A DNA stretch of 64,000 nt from Aspergillus flavus. Taxonomy: Eukaryota; Ascomycota; Eurotiomycetes; Eurotiales; Aspergillaceae. Below, in pieces: positions 39,309 to 50,919 of this stretch. The notes under the pieces are model-generated. The model was not told the DNA's origin and did not search any database. It worked only from the letters and a program-made list of their open reading frames with translations. The stretch is from the NCBI RefSeq assembly GCF_009017415.1, contig NC_092403.1, positions 3,038,001 to 3,102,000 on the forward strand, read 5' to 3'. The position numbers were made by a program, and so were the translations under genes. Within the stretch, counting starts at the first letter, position 1. Every line of letters starts with the position of its first letter.

Positions 39309-42300
39309 ATGGCCGGAGACGGGAAAATAACCATCTCAATCGATCGGGGAGGCACCTTCACTGACGTACATGCCATCGTACCCGGGAAACCTGACATCAT
39401 CCTCAAGTTACTCTCCGTCGACCCCGCCCACTATCAAGATGCTCCCACCGAGGGTGTGCGCCAGATTCTCGAGCTCGTCACAGGTGAACCCCACCCCAGA
39501 GGGCAACCGCTGAAGCTGGATCGGATTGGGTCTCTGCGCATGGGAACAACGGTGGCTACAAATGCGCTGCTGGAGAGGAAAGGGGCCCGGTCAGTCCTAC
39601 TCACGACCAAGGGCTTCCGCGATCTACTCAAGATTGGTGATCAGTCACGGCCAAACATTTTTGATCTGTCGATGGCCCGCCCAGGAGTGCTGCCGGAAGG
39701 CGTGGTTGAGGTCAATGAACGTATTGTCCCGTGCCATCCATCGGCAGATAAGGATTGCTTCTCCGGAGCTCGCATCGTGGAGGGTGTGACCGGGGAAAAG
39801 TTCCGTGTCGTGCAGGAATTAAACCTCGAGGAGGTTCGCTCGGAACTCCAGCGGTATAAGGAGCAGGGCTACCAATCCCTGTCGGTCGCGCTGGTCCACT
39901 CCTTCGCATACCCAGAGCATGAACGTCAGATTGGCGAGCTGGCCGAGAGCATGGGCTTCTCCGTGACATTGTCCTCCAAGCTACAGCCGATGATCAAAAT
40001 CGTCCCACGAGGCATGTCTGCCGCGGCTGATGCCTATCTCACACCCGTCATCAAGACATATATTGACTCGATTTCCTCCAGCTTCGAAGGCGGCTTGGAG
40101 CGTCAGCGCGAGTGCCGCTTCGAGTTCATGCAATCGGATGGTGGACTGGTCGATTTTCGCCGATTCAGCGGGCTGAAGGCGATCTTGTCCGGTCCTGCAG
40201 CCGGCGTGGTCGGGTTCGCCGCCACGAGCTGGGATCCCACCGAGAAGACACCCGTGATCGGCTTCGACATGGGCGGTACATCAACGGATGTGTCTCGTTT
40301 TGACGGTCATCTCGAGCATGTTTTCGGATCCAAAGTTGCCGGTGTGCTCATTCAATCCCCGCAACTCGATATCAATACTGTCGCGGCAGGTGGCGGCTCT
40401 ATCCTGTCATATCGTAACGGATTGTTCTATGTCGGACCGGAATCGGCATCCGCCCACCCCGGCCCTGCTTGTTACCGCAAAGGAGGACCATTGACAGTCA
40501 CAGATGCTAACCTATTCCTGGGCCGCTTACTACCTGAGTACTTCCCACACATCTTCGGTCCCAACGAGGACCAGCCTCTTGATCTCGAAGTGACCACCAA
40601 GCTTTTCAATGAGTTGACCCAGAAGATTAATGCGGAGAGAAAAGAGAAGGGGCAGCCGGAGTACGCTCCGGAAGAAGTTGCTCTGGGATTCTTGAAGGTG
40701 GCCGATGAGTCGATGGCTCGCCCTATTCGCAACCTGACTCAAGCCCGTGGCTTTGAAACCGCATCGCACCATTTGGCCTGTTTTGGAGGCGCCGGTGGTC
40801 AACATGCATGCTCGGTTGCGGCATCACTGGGCATCTCACGCATTATCATCCATAAATACTCGTCTGTCCTCTCCGCGTACGGGTTGGCGCTGGCCGAGGT
40901 GGTCAAGGAATCTCAGGAGCCGGTCTCCGCTGACTTTGAGACATCTCAGTCAAGCCTCGAGAAGCGCTTCAATGACATGACAGACAGCGCTACAGCAGAG
41001 ATGAGCACCCAAGGATTCTCAGCGGATCAAGTGCGGCACGAGCTGTACCTCAATATGCGCTATGAGGGCTCCGATACCAGTTTAATGATCTTGAAACCTG
41101 AAGATGATTCGGGCTTCCTGGAACAGTTCAAGACCCGGCATCGCAGAGAATTCAACTTCAATTCTGACCGAGCGGTCCTAGTGGACGACATTCGTGTGCG
41201 TACGATCGCTTCATCGAATGTGCGCACTGAGAAGAGTCCTCTGGTCCAGTTGCGGGAGGCCAGCTTGCAAGATGTGAGCGGAACTCCGGACAATACAACG
41301 AAAGCGTACTTTGACGGATACTCCAGCCGCATTGACACGCCAGTCTATCTTCTGGACAAGCTCCAGAAAAATGCTCGCGTCCATGGTCCTGCCGTCATCA
41401 TCGACAAGACCCAGACTATCGTGGTAGCTCCAAATTCCATAGCCAAGATCCTGGATACTTGCATCGTCATTGATCTAAAGGAGGAGCAGACTACCGTCAA
41501 TGGCGTTCCTTCAGAGCTCTCATCCGAAATTGACCCTATTAGACTGAGTATCTTCGGTCATCGTTTCATGTCCATCGCTGAACAGATGGGTCGCACCCTG
41601 CAGAAGACATCCGTCTCAACCAACATCAAAGAGCGCCTGGACTTTTCCTGCGCTCTGTTCTCTCCAGATGGCGGGCTTGTGGCCAATGCTCCCCACGTTC
41701 CTGTTCATCTCGGTTCCATGCAATTTGCCGTTCGCTACCAACACCAGAAATGGTTGGGTAATCTGAGGGACGGTGACGTCTTGGTCGCCAACCACCCCAG
41801 TTGCGGTGGAACTCACCTTCCTGACATCACAGTAAGCCAATCCCAATGCACTCCAACATCACTAGCAACCCTAACCAAACGATACAGGTGATCACGCCTG
41901 TGTTTGATAAGCCAGGTGGCAGTGAAATAATGTTTTATGTCGCCTCTCGTGGCCACCACGCAGATATCGGCGGCATCCTGCCAGGGTCGATGCCACCAAA
42001 ATCCACCGAGCTGTGGCAGGAGGGTGCAGCCATTGAAGGAGAGAAAATCGTGAGCAATGGCGTCTTTGAGGAGGAGCGTATAATCGACCTCCTAGTGAAC
42101 AAGCCAGCAGAACACCCCGGATGCTCGGGCTCGCGGTGCATTAGCGACAATCTATCGGACTTGAAGGCACAGATCGCGGCTAACACACGCGGTATCGCCC
42201 TGATTCAGTCCTTGTTCGCCGAGTACGGCGTCGAAACCGTCCAGAAGTACATGTACGCGATCCAAGCCACGGCCGAGACAGCCGTGCGCAACCTCCTGAA

Positions 42301-43207
42301 GGATCTCTACAAGCGCTTTAACGGCGAGCCCCTGGAAGCCGTCGATTACATGGATGACGGTACTCCCATTAGACTGAAGGTCACGATCAATGAGTCGGAC
42401 GGATCTGCCGTCTTCGACTTCTCCGGCACCGGGCCCGAAGTGTACGGAGGCTGGAACGCTCCCATCGCCATCACCCATTCGGCCATTATCTACTGCTTAA
42501 GAGCCATGATCGCCTCAGACGTGCCTCTCAACCAGGGCTGTCTGGCGCCTATCGACATCCAAGTCCCGTCACACAGCATCCTCTCGCCGACCAAGACGGC
42601 AGCCGTCGTGGGCGGTAACGTCGTGACATCGCAAAGAATCACCGATGTCGTCCTGAAGGCCTTCCGCGCCTGCGCCGCCTCCCAAGGATGCTGCAACAAT
42701 CTGACTTTTGGCACCAACTCCAAGGTAGACCCAGACACCGGCGCAACCATCCCTGGCTTCGGCTACTACGAGACCATCGCCGGAGGCAGCGGCGCAGGAC
42801 CAACCTGGAAGGGCGAGTCCGGCATCCACGTCCACATGACCAACACGCGGATTACTGACCCTGAGATCCTCGAGAAGCGGTATCCCACTCTGCTGCGCCA
42901 GTTCACCCTCCGATCCGGCTCGGGCGGAAAGGGACTCCACCCCGGTGGTGACGGCGTCATCCGAGACATTGAGTTCCTGGCGCCTATGGAATGCTCGATT
43001 CTATCGGAACGGCGAGTCCATCGTCCTTATGGTCTGGAGGGAGGAGAAGACGCCCAGTCCGGTCTCAATCTGTGGATCTCCAAGGATGAGGAGACGGGTG
43101 AGGAACGCATCGTGAATATCGGTGGTAAGAATACGGTTTCGATGAAGACGCATGATCGTATCGTGATCAATACTGCTGGTGGGGGTGGTTGGGGTGCTGC
43201 GCAGTAG
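39309..43207 (+). CDS. 5-oxoprolinase (ATP-hydrolysing)
   Basis: Two exons, 39309-41831 and 41888-43207, over a 56-bp intron (GTAAGC..TACAG); 1280 residues, the expected size. The first half is HyuA-like, an actin-fold ATPase with [38 protein letters not shown] and [11 protein letters not shown]; the second half is HyuB-like with [79 protein letters not shown] and a glycine-rich end. It opens 5-oxoproline to glutamate using ATP, in the glutathione cycle, in the cytosol. The intron lies just before the HHADIGG motif. Housekeeping gene, no link to the neighbours evident. Confidence 0.95.
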
Positions 43208-43641
43208 GGTATTCTACATGGGAGTCTATGCTTGTATTACTTAATGGTGTTCTATATCTGATGATTGTACGGAATTGTTTATGACTGATAATACACGCTT
43301 CGTGATTAAAATGTGCTCATGGGAGTTACCAATGGATGTAAAATTTGGAAGTATCTCAATTGATTTAGGCTATCCACAATTGATAAATACTACCCTTGCT
43401 CCTCCATATATCGCTTCAACTGCGAAAACGTCCGGAATGCTTTCAGACTCAGAAGAATACATTTGCAGGATCTCGATATCAACCACCAGGGTTAATGATC
43501 TAAATTGATATCGGAGAAGCAAACCAAAATGATAACATTCATTGCGCGACAAAACGCTCCATATATGAGACATGATACCCGAAACATGTTCTATCATAAA
43601 TCATACCGAAAATCTTCTATAACTCGTGATCTATCATGAAT
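43208..43641. other. Intergenic between convergent genes
   Basis: 434 bp, AT-rich; short motif-less open frames only. Confidence 0.4.
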
Positions 43642-45841
43642 CTACCGTGTGTCCTCTATCACAATGCGCCCTTCAAGACGCGGGGAGATACCCGGAGTCC
43701 AAGTCGGGGTAAAACCAGCATCGTCGGTGCCGTTCAACGTGGTCGGCTGAAATCCAGCTTTCTGCATCCATTTGCGCACGACGCGTCGGGCTAGTCGAAG
43801 TCGACGCTCTTCCTCTGCGGCGGACTGTGCGGGCAGGGTCACATAGTTCGTGGTAGGTTGCGGAGAAGTCAAAATTTCTGGATCCGAGTCAGAATCTGAA
43901 TCCATGTCCTCATGGCTCTGGGCCTCTTTCTCCGGACTCTCTTCCGTGTCAATCTCCGTGAAGCGGCCGTATTGATAGTACTGTTTGCTCCGTTGGAGGG
44001 TCGGTCGCTGGGGCCGTACCGGAGCCTTCTCGGTTACCGGGGAGGTTTGGCCAGATGCTGGCTTCAACCAGCCATTGCAATGGAGGTTCTGGTGCACGGT
44101 GTCCCAGTGACGTGCCAAGCTCTTACTCCAGCGCTGCCACCTGCCCATCACCTTCAAACTCAGAAAATACTGACGAAGGAGGGTGCTGACCAAGATTCCG
44201 CTTTCCTCGTCGACAACCTCCTCTACCTCGCCGCCAGCAGACTGCACCAGCAACGACGCGAAGCCGTCCTTTCCGCGGCCCATGTATCCTCGTGTGGCAA
44301 GGGAGTACGTCCGGTCGTACTCGATCGGGTGCCCTCCGATCTTCGCCCAGTTGATGCGCGAGCCGGGCGGAGCGGATGCATTATAACTGAACGTAATATT
44401 TGACACCTGTGGAAACCGACCCTCCAGGGCGGGCAATTGGCTTACACCGTTCTCGAGGGCATCCATCAGAGCTCGCCCTTGAGCCCGGAGCAAGACAATC
44501 GGATCTTCGAAAGGAAAACAGTTCAAGATATCTTTCAGTCGTAAAATGCCCGGCGGATAAATTTGGTCCCCGCGGATGGTACCACCAGCCATCATGGCAC
44601 AATCAGCCGCATAGTAGAATCGCATAAGGTCGCACACAAAGTTCCCTAAGTTTGACTCTCTCTGGCGGACGGTGGAGAACCGGGCGTCCAGCGGCCGAAC
44701 CGTGTAGCCAATGGGTTTCTCCAACTTGGATTTCAGGCTGGATGTCAGCTTGGCCACCAGTGCCACAGTTGCTGGGTCTTCCGGAATTGATCGGACTATA
44801 TCGCGCCGGATAATGTTAAAATCCCATCCTGGTCCATCCGCTTTGCGCCACGCTTCGATATAGCTAAGCTGTTTAAAATCCGTACCGGAGCGCAGAACTT
44901 GAATCCCGTTGACGATAGCATGTGCGTAGTAGTGATCGTGGCCTCCCAGAATGATATCAATGAAGCCCGGTGGAAGTCTCTCCGCCAATTTGTAGTCGTT
45001 CGGTTCGCGTTGGTGGGTGACCGCGACAATGATGTCGGCGCCTTGTTCACGAAGACGAGGGACGAGGTCGAGGGCGGTTTGGGCAGCGGATTTGTAAATC
45101 AAGTCTGGGGGAAGGGAATTGATTGTTCCTAGCCTGAAGTACGTGAGGACCGAAGGTAGCATATATAAAAGTTTGCGACAACCTACCACTCTCTCTCCCC
45201 CAGACCAATCACGCCCACTTTTAAACCGTTCGATGATGTCAACATCCGGGTCCGCTCACAGTTCGCAATTGGCACATCCTCTCCTAAGGCTGGATCGAGG
45301 ATATTGGCCAACAGCCAGGGGAACTGGCACTGGCTACGCAGGTGACGCAGCTGCGCAACACCGAAATCGAGGTCATGGTTCTATCACCCATACACGTCAG
45401 ACCTTCATTGCCCTTATCGTATTTTGCGTAGGGCACTCTCCCCGTACACGAGCCAACATACCCCTACACATGCGACATCTGTGCCCGCTTTATTCAGAAA
45501 AGGGACCATATGGCGCCCCTTGGTGACCGTGCTTTCGAGGCTTGGGTTGAAGGCATCTCCGGAGAAGAAGGTGAGAACGTCCGGTTGTCCGGCGAATCGG
45601 GGATCGGAACGATAATGATTGATTACGGATTGGAATCGAGAAACACCACCGACTGGCTCCGCAGACCCTGGTCTTGACTCCGAGTATTGGTTAGTGAGCT
45701 GTCGTGCTGGATGCCCAAGGGGAAGGGGTTGACATACTCCACGTGGTAAACATCATTGTAATGGATGAGACGAAGATCGGGGGTTCCGGTTCGTTCGGAA
45801 GAATGGGTGATGGTGAGTCCGTCGGTTTCCACAGCGGACAT
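43642..45841 (-). CDS. Metallophosphatase of the 5'-nucleotidase family
   Basis: Four exons: 45841-45738, 45672-45462, 45380-45187, 45133-43642; 666 residues. Metal-site motifs are assembled only after splicing: LIHYNDVYHVE in exon one, FFSGDAFNPSLES in exon two, GNHDLDFG across the second intron, and VTHQREPN, GGHDHYYAH in exon four. Then comes the 5'-nucleotidase C-terminal domain (RESNLGNFVCDLMRF, AMMAGGTIRGD, LATRGYMGRGKDGF). It probably removes phosphate from nucleotides or related monoesters. No signal peptide, so likely intracellular. The last 150 residues are an acidic, low-complexity tail (MDSDSDSDPE) with a basic helix. The second and first introns use TCAAG and ATAG acceptors; 81 bp is the longest intron here. 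Confidence 0.85.
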
Positions 45842-46163
45842 TCTGTCTAGGAGTAATACGGCGACCGAGTATAATCAAGAAGGATGAAAGACAAGAGGAA
45901 GCAGAAGCAGGAGGAGGGGTTGGAATCACTTGACACCAGCGGTGACAGCGGACACCCCAGGCATGCAGGCACCCGGGCCACCTGTGGATCCCCCGTGTGG
46001 TCCGAGCCAATCAGCCACCAAAGATTACCTACGGCATCTCCACCTGGGCAGTATTCATTAATGTGTACATCTTTCCCTAGGTCCTTTATCTTACTGCGTA
46101 CATTTCTGAATCTTTGGAATTAGATATCCTATAGCATATTGCACGACACAAATAGCGGCAAGA
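45842..46163. other. Intergenic
   Basis: 322 bp upstream of the phosphatase and downstream of the EF-hand gene. No feature recognised. Confidence 0.4.
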
Positions 46164-46692
46164 TCAGTGAAGCCATGCCACTCTCCTCCAGACGTCACCG
46201 CTTATTCCAGATTCATACAGCCGTCCATATACTCTGTCAAGAGCTATGAGTGAGGTAACTTATAAGAATACCTCCCGGGGGCTGGGACTTACCGTCAAAA
46301 GAAAGCTGGCCGTCGTGATCTCTATCTAACTTTTGGAAGGAACTTTGAATTGTTTGATCACTGAGGTCATCACCGAAAACCTCCCTTGCCATGCTTCGGT
46401 ATTCGTCTGCATTCATCGTCCCTAATACAAATCTATTAGGTCTCTGAAAGGATTCTTACGGCTCCGCTCACCGTTGATGTCCTTGTCCTACCAGAGAAAT
46501 GCATCAGCGGTTTCATATATAGGTATTTGGGAACGTCCACAGGGTGCTGCATACATAATCTTCAAATGTTCTGATGAATATGTCAACCATGTCAACGTTT
46601 GGGCTGTTCTGTTATAACTTAAGCTTGGATATACAAAGGGCACAGAGGAAGTGGGTTACCTTGTATTTCTCAACCAGGCTATTTCTATCCAT
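46164..46692 (-). CDS. Small two-EF-hand calcium-binding protein
   Basis: Five tiny exons: 46692-46660 (33 bases), 46608-46555 (54), 46487-46472 (16), 46421-46293 (129), 46243-46164 (80); phases agree and the product is 103 residues. The first EF-hand loop is DKDINGTMNADE, created only when exon 3 joins exon 4, with all six calcium ligands; the second is DRDHDGQLSFDA, whose position 12 is alanine instead of glutamate, so binding may be weak. Helices around them (IFIRTFEDY, EYRSMAREVFG, IQSSFQKL) fit a single EF-hand pair, as in calmodulin-like half-molecules. Too fragmented to show as a long reading frame. Confidence 0.75.
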
Positions 46693-47429
46693 TGTAACGT
46701 TGCTAGATGGTGATGTATAGTTGAAAGTGTTGCAAATATCAAACAGTAGGATGAATGACTGCAAGCTCAAAGGGCATACCAGGCATGAATATGAACTATT
46801 ATATAAGTGCTTTGCTATGAAAGACTTCCTATCTTAAATCATGGTCTATGTAAGATCACTAGCAAGCGAATAATGACGTCTTACATTGTTATGGGCGTCA
46901 TTGCAGGTGGCAAATGTAACATCTGAAGCTTCCGATGATGTCGTACGAATATTTAGGAGATACAGGATATCAATAGCCCAATATCCATGCTCCGAACCCA
47001 GCTATCATGGTAAGGTTGACGATATGGGCGCCGAACCCATATACAGCACCTCTGTATAATGTTAGGCATACAATCTATTCTTGGGCATCCGCGTTGCTTG
47101 TCTGAATAGAGGGTTTTGCAATTCTGGCTCTGGACTGTATAGACGATAACTAATGCAGGTAATCCTCTGCCCCTTGACCTGGTGGTTGTATATTGATAAC
47201 TAAGCTATTAAATATAAGTGCGACAGCACAGACATACTCACACCAGGAAAGCCTTGTACCGCTACTTAAATAAATGCAATTACGCACTATAATCTTCTTC
47301 ATTGAAACGGGAAGATGGTATAGAGACACATGACTTGAGTAAAGAGGCTGGTCTATATTGAGGAGGACCATGCCAAGGAGTCGGAAAACAGCATATTGTA
47401 TACACAAGACAAGGACCTTGTCATTGAGC
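46693..47429. other. Intergenic
   Basis: 737 bp, AT-rich. No gene recognised. Confidence 0.35.
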
Positions 47430-47846
47430 CTACAGATCGTCTCTGTAAGGAGTCTGATTAACATCAACGCACTGTAAAATCGCGTTGTCCAACTTCACCC
47501 ATGCTCCGCGATCCAAGAATGCCCAGGTTGTCTGCGAGTGCATGATAACGTTCACGTTTGGCTGCTGTAAAATACGGCATGCTGTCCCTTGTTCGAACTT
47601 CACGAGTGATGCACTTGTCGCGTAGACTTCACCGTCTTCACCAACAAGGTCAGATTTACCCCAGAGATCCTGAATGAAGTGCTTTAAATTGTCAGGCGCG
47701 ATAGTCGCATTGGCGTTAGCGCCTGTCCAGTCATTGGCGAGCTGCACGATTACATCTTCGTTTAGGGCGTGGGCAGGGGACAGCAGGGAGGAGAGAGCAG
47801 GGGCGGCGACGCTGAGGAGAACAAGAAGAGGCGTGGAAGTCTTCAT
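47430..47846 (-). CDS. Small secreted protein
   Basis: 138 residues, no intron. MKTSTPLLVLLSVAAPALSSLLSPAHA is a clear signal peptide, so the mature protein is about 110 residues. It has only two cysteines (TACRIL and ILQCVDVN), likely one disulfide, two NxT/NxS-type glycosylation sites (NATIAP) and a central LKHFIQDLWGKS helix. No enzyme motif. Possibly an effector-like or wall-associated protein; family not recognised. Confidence 0.65.
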   Translation of the reverse strand: MKTSTPLLVLLSVAAPALSSLLSPAHALNEDVIVQLANDWTGANANATIAPDNLKHFIQDLWGKSDLVGEDGEVYATSASLVKFEQGTACRILQQPNVNVIMHSQTTWAFLDRGAWVKLDNAILQCVDVNQTPYRDDL

Positions 47847-48812
47847 CTTTAGTTGGAGATAGTGGTTGGAAGACGGTCGGGGGTTGAGAATTCATGATCT
47901 CGCAATTTTCTATGTCACTTTTTTTATAGTCCTGGGGTCCGCCATCATAGAACGATTTGACATGCTCTCCAGTGCCGACTTATGACATAAACCACTTCGG
48001 AATGAACTACAACTTTACTGCAACTGGAAATGGCTTGGAGGGTGAAGGTCAAAATTCGGCAATTAGGTTTCGAAACCATTTCTTTCCGTGGTTAAGGATC
48101 CAAACCATACTACTTGAAAAAGGTTACACGTCTATATGATTTAATGCTTTCCGCTAACAATCACGTATGGCTTCGGACTCGAATTGTGTAGATGCTGGGG
48201 CAATTGAGGATGGTTTCTCTTCATGAAACTGGTGTTTCAAACAAATGCATTCTTTGGAGTGTATATGGGCGCCAGTCATATTGAACTGTCCTTTGTAGTT
48301 CGTGCTCGCTGCAGAATCCGGGGGAGTGTCACGTTTAGTAACATGGCGACTTCAGCTATCCCCCCAGCGCCGAAAAATTGATCTCTAACTGTCAATTACC
48401 TTTCTGTTTTCTTGGGTGTACGCTCTTTATCAAGAGGGAGGCTATATTAGATACTGTTCTACTCAAGATTACTTGGAAAACGGCAACATGTAATCAGTTG
48501 CTTTTCTGTTGACACTGCCTAGAACTCTTGTACCCTATATACATCTTTGAGATAGTCACAGCGAACTAAATTGGAGATATATCCGACTCCTGAGTCAAAG
48601 AGGCTATCCTCCACGGTTGGCTCGACTTCGTTACGCATTTCCCACAGTGTGTATCCCTAAATCGGGTAAGCAGCTTGATTCAAGTCCATCCAGGAGGCTC
48701 CCTTGAGCTTCCATATATATTCAACAGAATTCCAACACCATTGCCGAGCTTCTACCCCATCATAAAAACATAAAGCACAGCAAGAAGCAGACAATCCACC
48801 AGACAAACTACA
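47847..48812. other. Intergenic
   Basis: 966 bp. The first part is the promoter of the secreted protein. No other gene recognised. Confidence 0.35.
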
Positions 48813-50255
48813 TTACAGCTCCTCAACAACCGCCAACCGACTTCGCACTGGCACATTATCCGTTCTCGACCCCGGCTCTGGGAATCCCGACACTTTAACG
48901 CCCTTTCCAAAGAGCAAACAGTGTGTCGATCCGCCGAAATGAAACATCCCCATCTCATCCCCCTTCACCACCCTCTGCCCCTCCTTAACCGTAACCTCAC
49001 AGCTCGACACTTCTGACATACCCACCTCGACGACTGCCATGAGACCAATAGCCGGGTTATCCGCCTGAATATAAATAACTGCCCTCGCCGCCACAGCCGA
49101 CAGGTATCCCTGTGAGTACCGCGGCGCTTTCGGCCAGGCCCCATATATCTCCATGGAAGCAAACAATGGCTCGGAGAAATAAGTCCCATTGAACTTGGCC
49201 ACCTTGACTATGGTTCCTGTGACGGGGGCATGCCATCGGTGGTAGCTCAGGGAACTGAGATAGGCTTGATAGATTGTTCCACCGACGAAATGCTCACTTA
49301 GTTCGTCTTTACCGAGCATATCCTCGACCGAGTATGGTTGACCTTTCACCCAGAATCGATCTCGTCGTTTGACATTCTGGGCTATTGCGAATGGTAGTGA
49401 TTCACATACGTTTGCGATCACCGAGTCATTGTGAGGCTCGGCGACTGGGCGTCGCTCTGATCGGAACGCTCGTGTGAAGAACCCATCCCAGGATGTGAAG
49501 TTGTAATGTTTCTCGCTCGGATCGCAGACGAAGAGCTCATCGAATGCGTATGATGACCCGTCCACATTCGCAACAGCAGTGAGCTGTTTAATAGCTGCTG
49601 GACTGAACCATCCTGTGGTCGAATTATTAAGAACCTCCGCTGATGCGGGGGACTGGAGATAATCCTTCCAGACATCCAAGACGCGTTTCAGGATGGCATT
49701 GACCGCAGGGTCGAGGAAGAACCCATGGCCGTGAAACGTCCCCATTGGCCAGTCTAGCAGCGCATGCATGGGTAGTCCGACCAGTCCGACCTGGTTCTCG
49801 TGTTCGCTCCATGGCGGCGCGATGGTGAGTAGATGGTTCATGATACTTAGCATGTCCGTGTAGCTGCGCACCACGGGCTGGCCGCTGGGATCAGTGAAGT
49901 TCGCTGGTATATCGTCGTACATTCCATTGGCGAGGAGATAGATCCGCGAGTCGCCCTCTATCAAGTCCTTCAGATCTTGGACAGCGGGGTGGAGTGGTTT
50001 GGGATTCGCTATTGTGTCTCTGGCTATCTTTTTGGTCCATTCTTGTTGGATGCGGTAGTCTTTCGGGAGCCAGAGACCTGGTCTGGGATATCACTTAGAT
50101 GTTTGGTGTACATCACACGATCAGAAGTGGTGTGCTTAGACATACCTCTGTGCCCGATGGAGACGTGGGATCTCAGATCCGCCCACAGCATCCCTAACAC
50201 ATAATAGGAGCAGCAGGGTTCGAAGAATTGCAGACCACGTCCATTTATATGTCAT
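48813..50255 (-). CDS. Secreted phosphatidylserine-decarboxylase-like enzyme
   Basis: Two exons, 50255-50146 and 50082-48813 (63-bp intron GTATGT..CCCAG); 459 residues. The first exon encodes a signal peptide or anchor (WSAILRTLLLLLCV). The catalytic part has WDGFFTRAFRSERRP, SYHRWHAPVTGTI, EVGMSEVSSCEV and FGGSTHCLLF, the last being the PSD self-cleavage site with Ser about 422 as the pyruvoyl precursor. The family includes phosphatidylserine decarboxylases and a soluble fungal branch acting on free amino acids such as tryptophan (PsiD type). The N-terminal PSD-like lead (LVGLPMHALLDWPMGT) is typical of that soluble branch. Substrate not predictable; the exported form is unusual. Confidence 0.8.
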
Positions 50256-50919
50256 CTTGCCAACGTATATATGTGCACAGGAAAGAAATTTGGTCTACAA
50301 TCTATAGTACCCCTCAAGCCAGCAATGGCCCTGTTCTTAGCGCCTTTATATAGTTGCAGGAATTGTACTCCGCTCAACCAGTGACTTTCAAGCTGTGGGT
50401 CTTTCGCCTCTAGGCGTTATAGAAACAGGTTACCATGTTCAACTATATTCTGCGATTACGGATAGCTTGCCAGAAAATCCATTGCGGAGAAGACCGGGAT
50501 GTGTGGATAATGACCGCTAGGGAATTAGTTCGTTGTTTTGCCGCTGTAACTCTGCATAATAGGACCAGATGCAGTGGCCCAGTTCTGTTCCTGGTAAACC
50601 CTGCCGAAGATTACTCTTTGCTTGCTTGAACTAGCTAGTGGGACTGGACTTATCTCGTCTTTACTAGTAGCTGACTTTCAGGAGAGGAAATATTAACCGA
50701 CCTATGGCTGGGGTTTTGACGATTGGTTATCACACCCGGTGTGCAGGAATGGCCTCGATCTTTCTCTTAGTAGTTTTCCTTACGTTCATTTTCGACCATG
50801 TTGAGTACTTCCACGTTGATTTTTATTATGTTAAATTCTGTATACTTTAAAGTAGAAGCTAGAAGATGGTCTGGTCTAATTCTAAATTACAGACTCATTT
50901 CTGTAGCGTGCGTATGCCT
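50256..50919. other. Intergenic
   Basis: 664 bp: promoter of the decarboxylase-like gene and 3' flank of the transporter. No other gene recognised. Confidence 0.35.
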
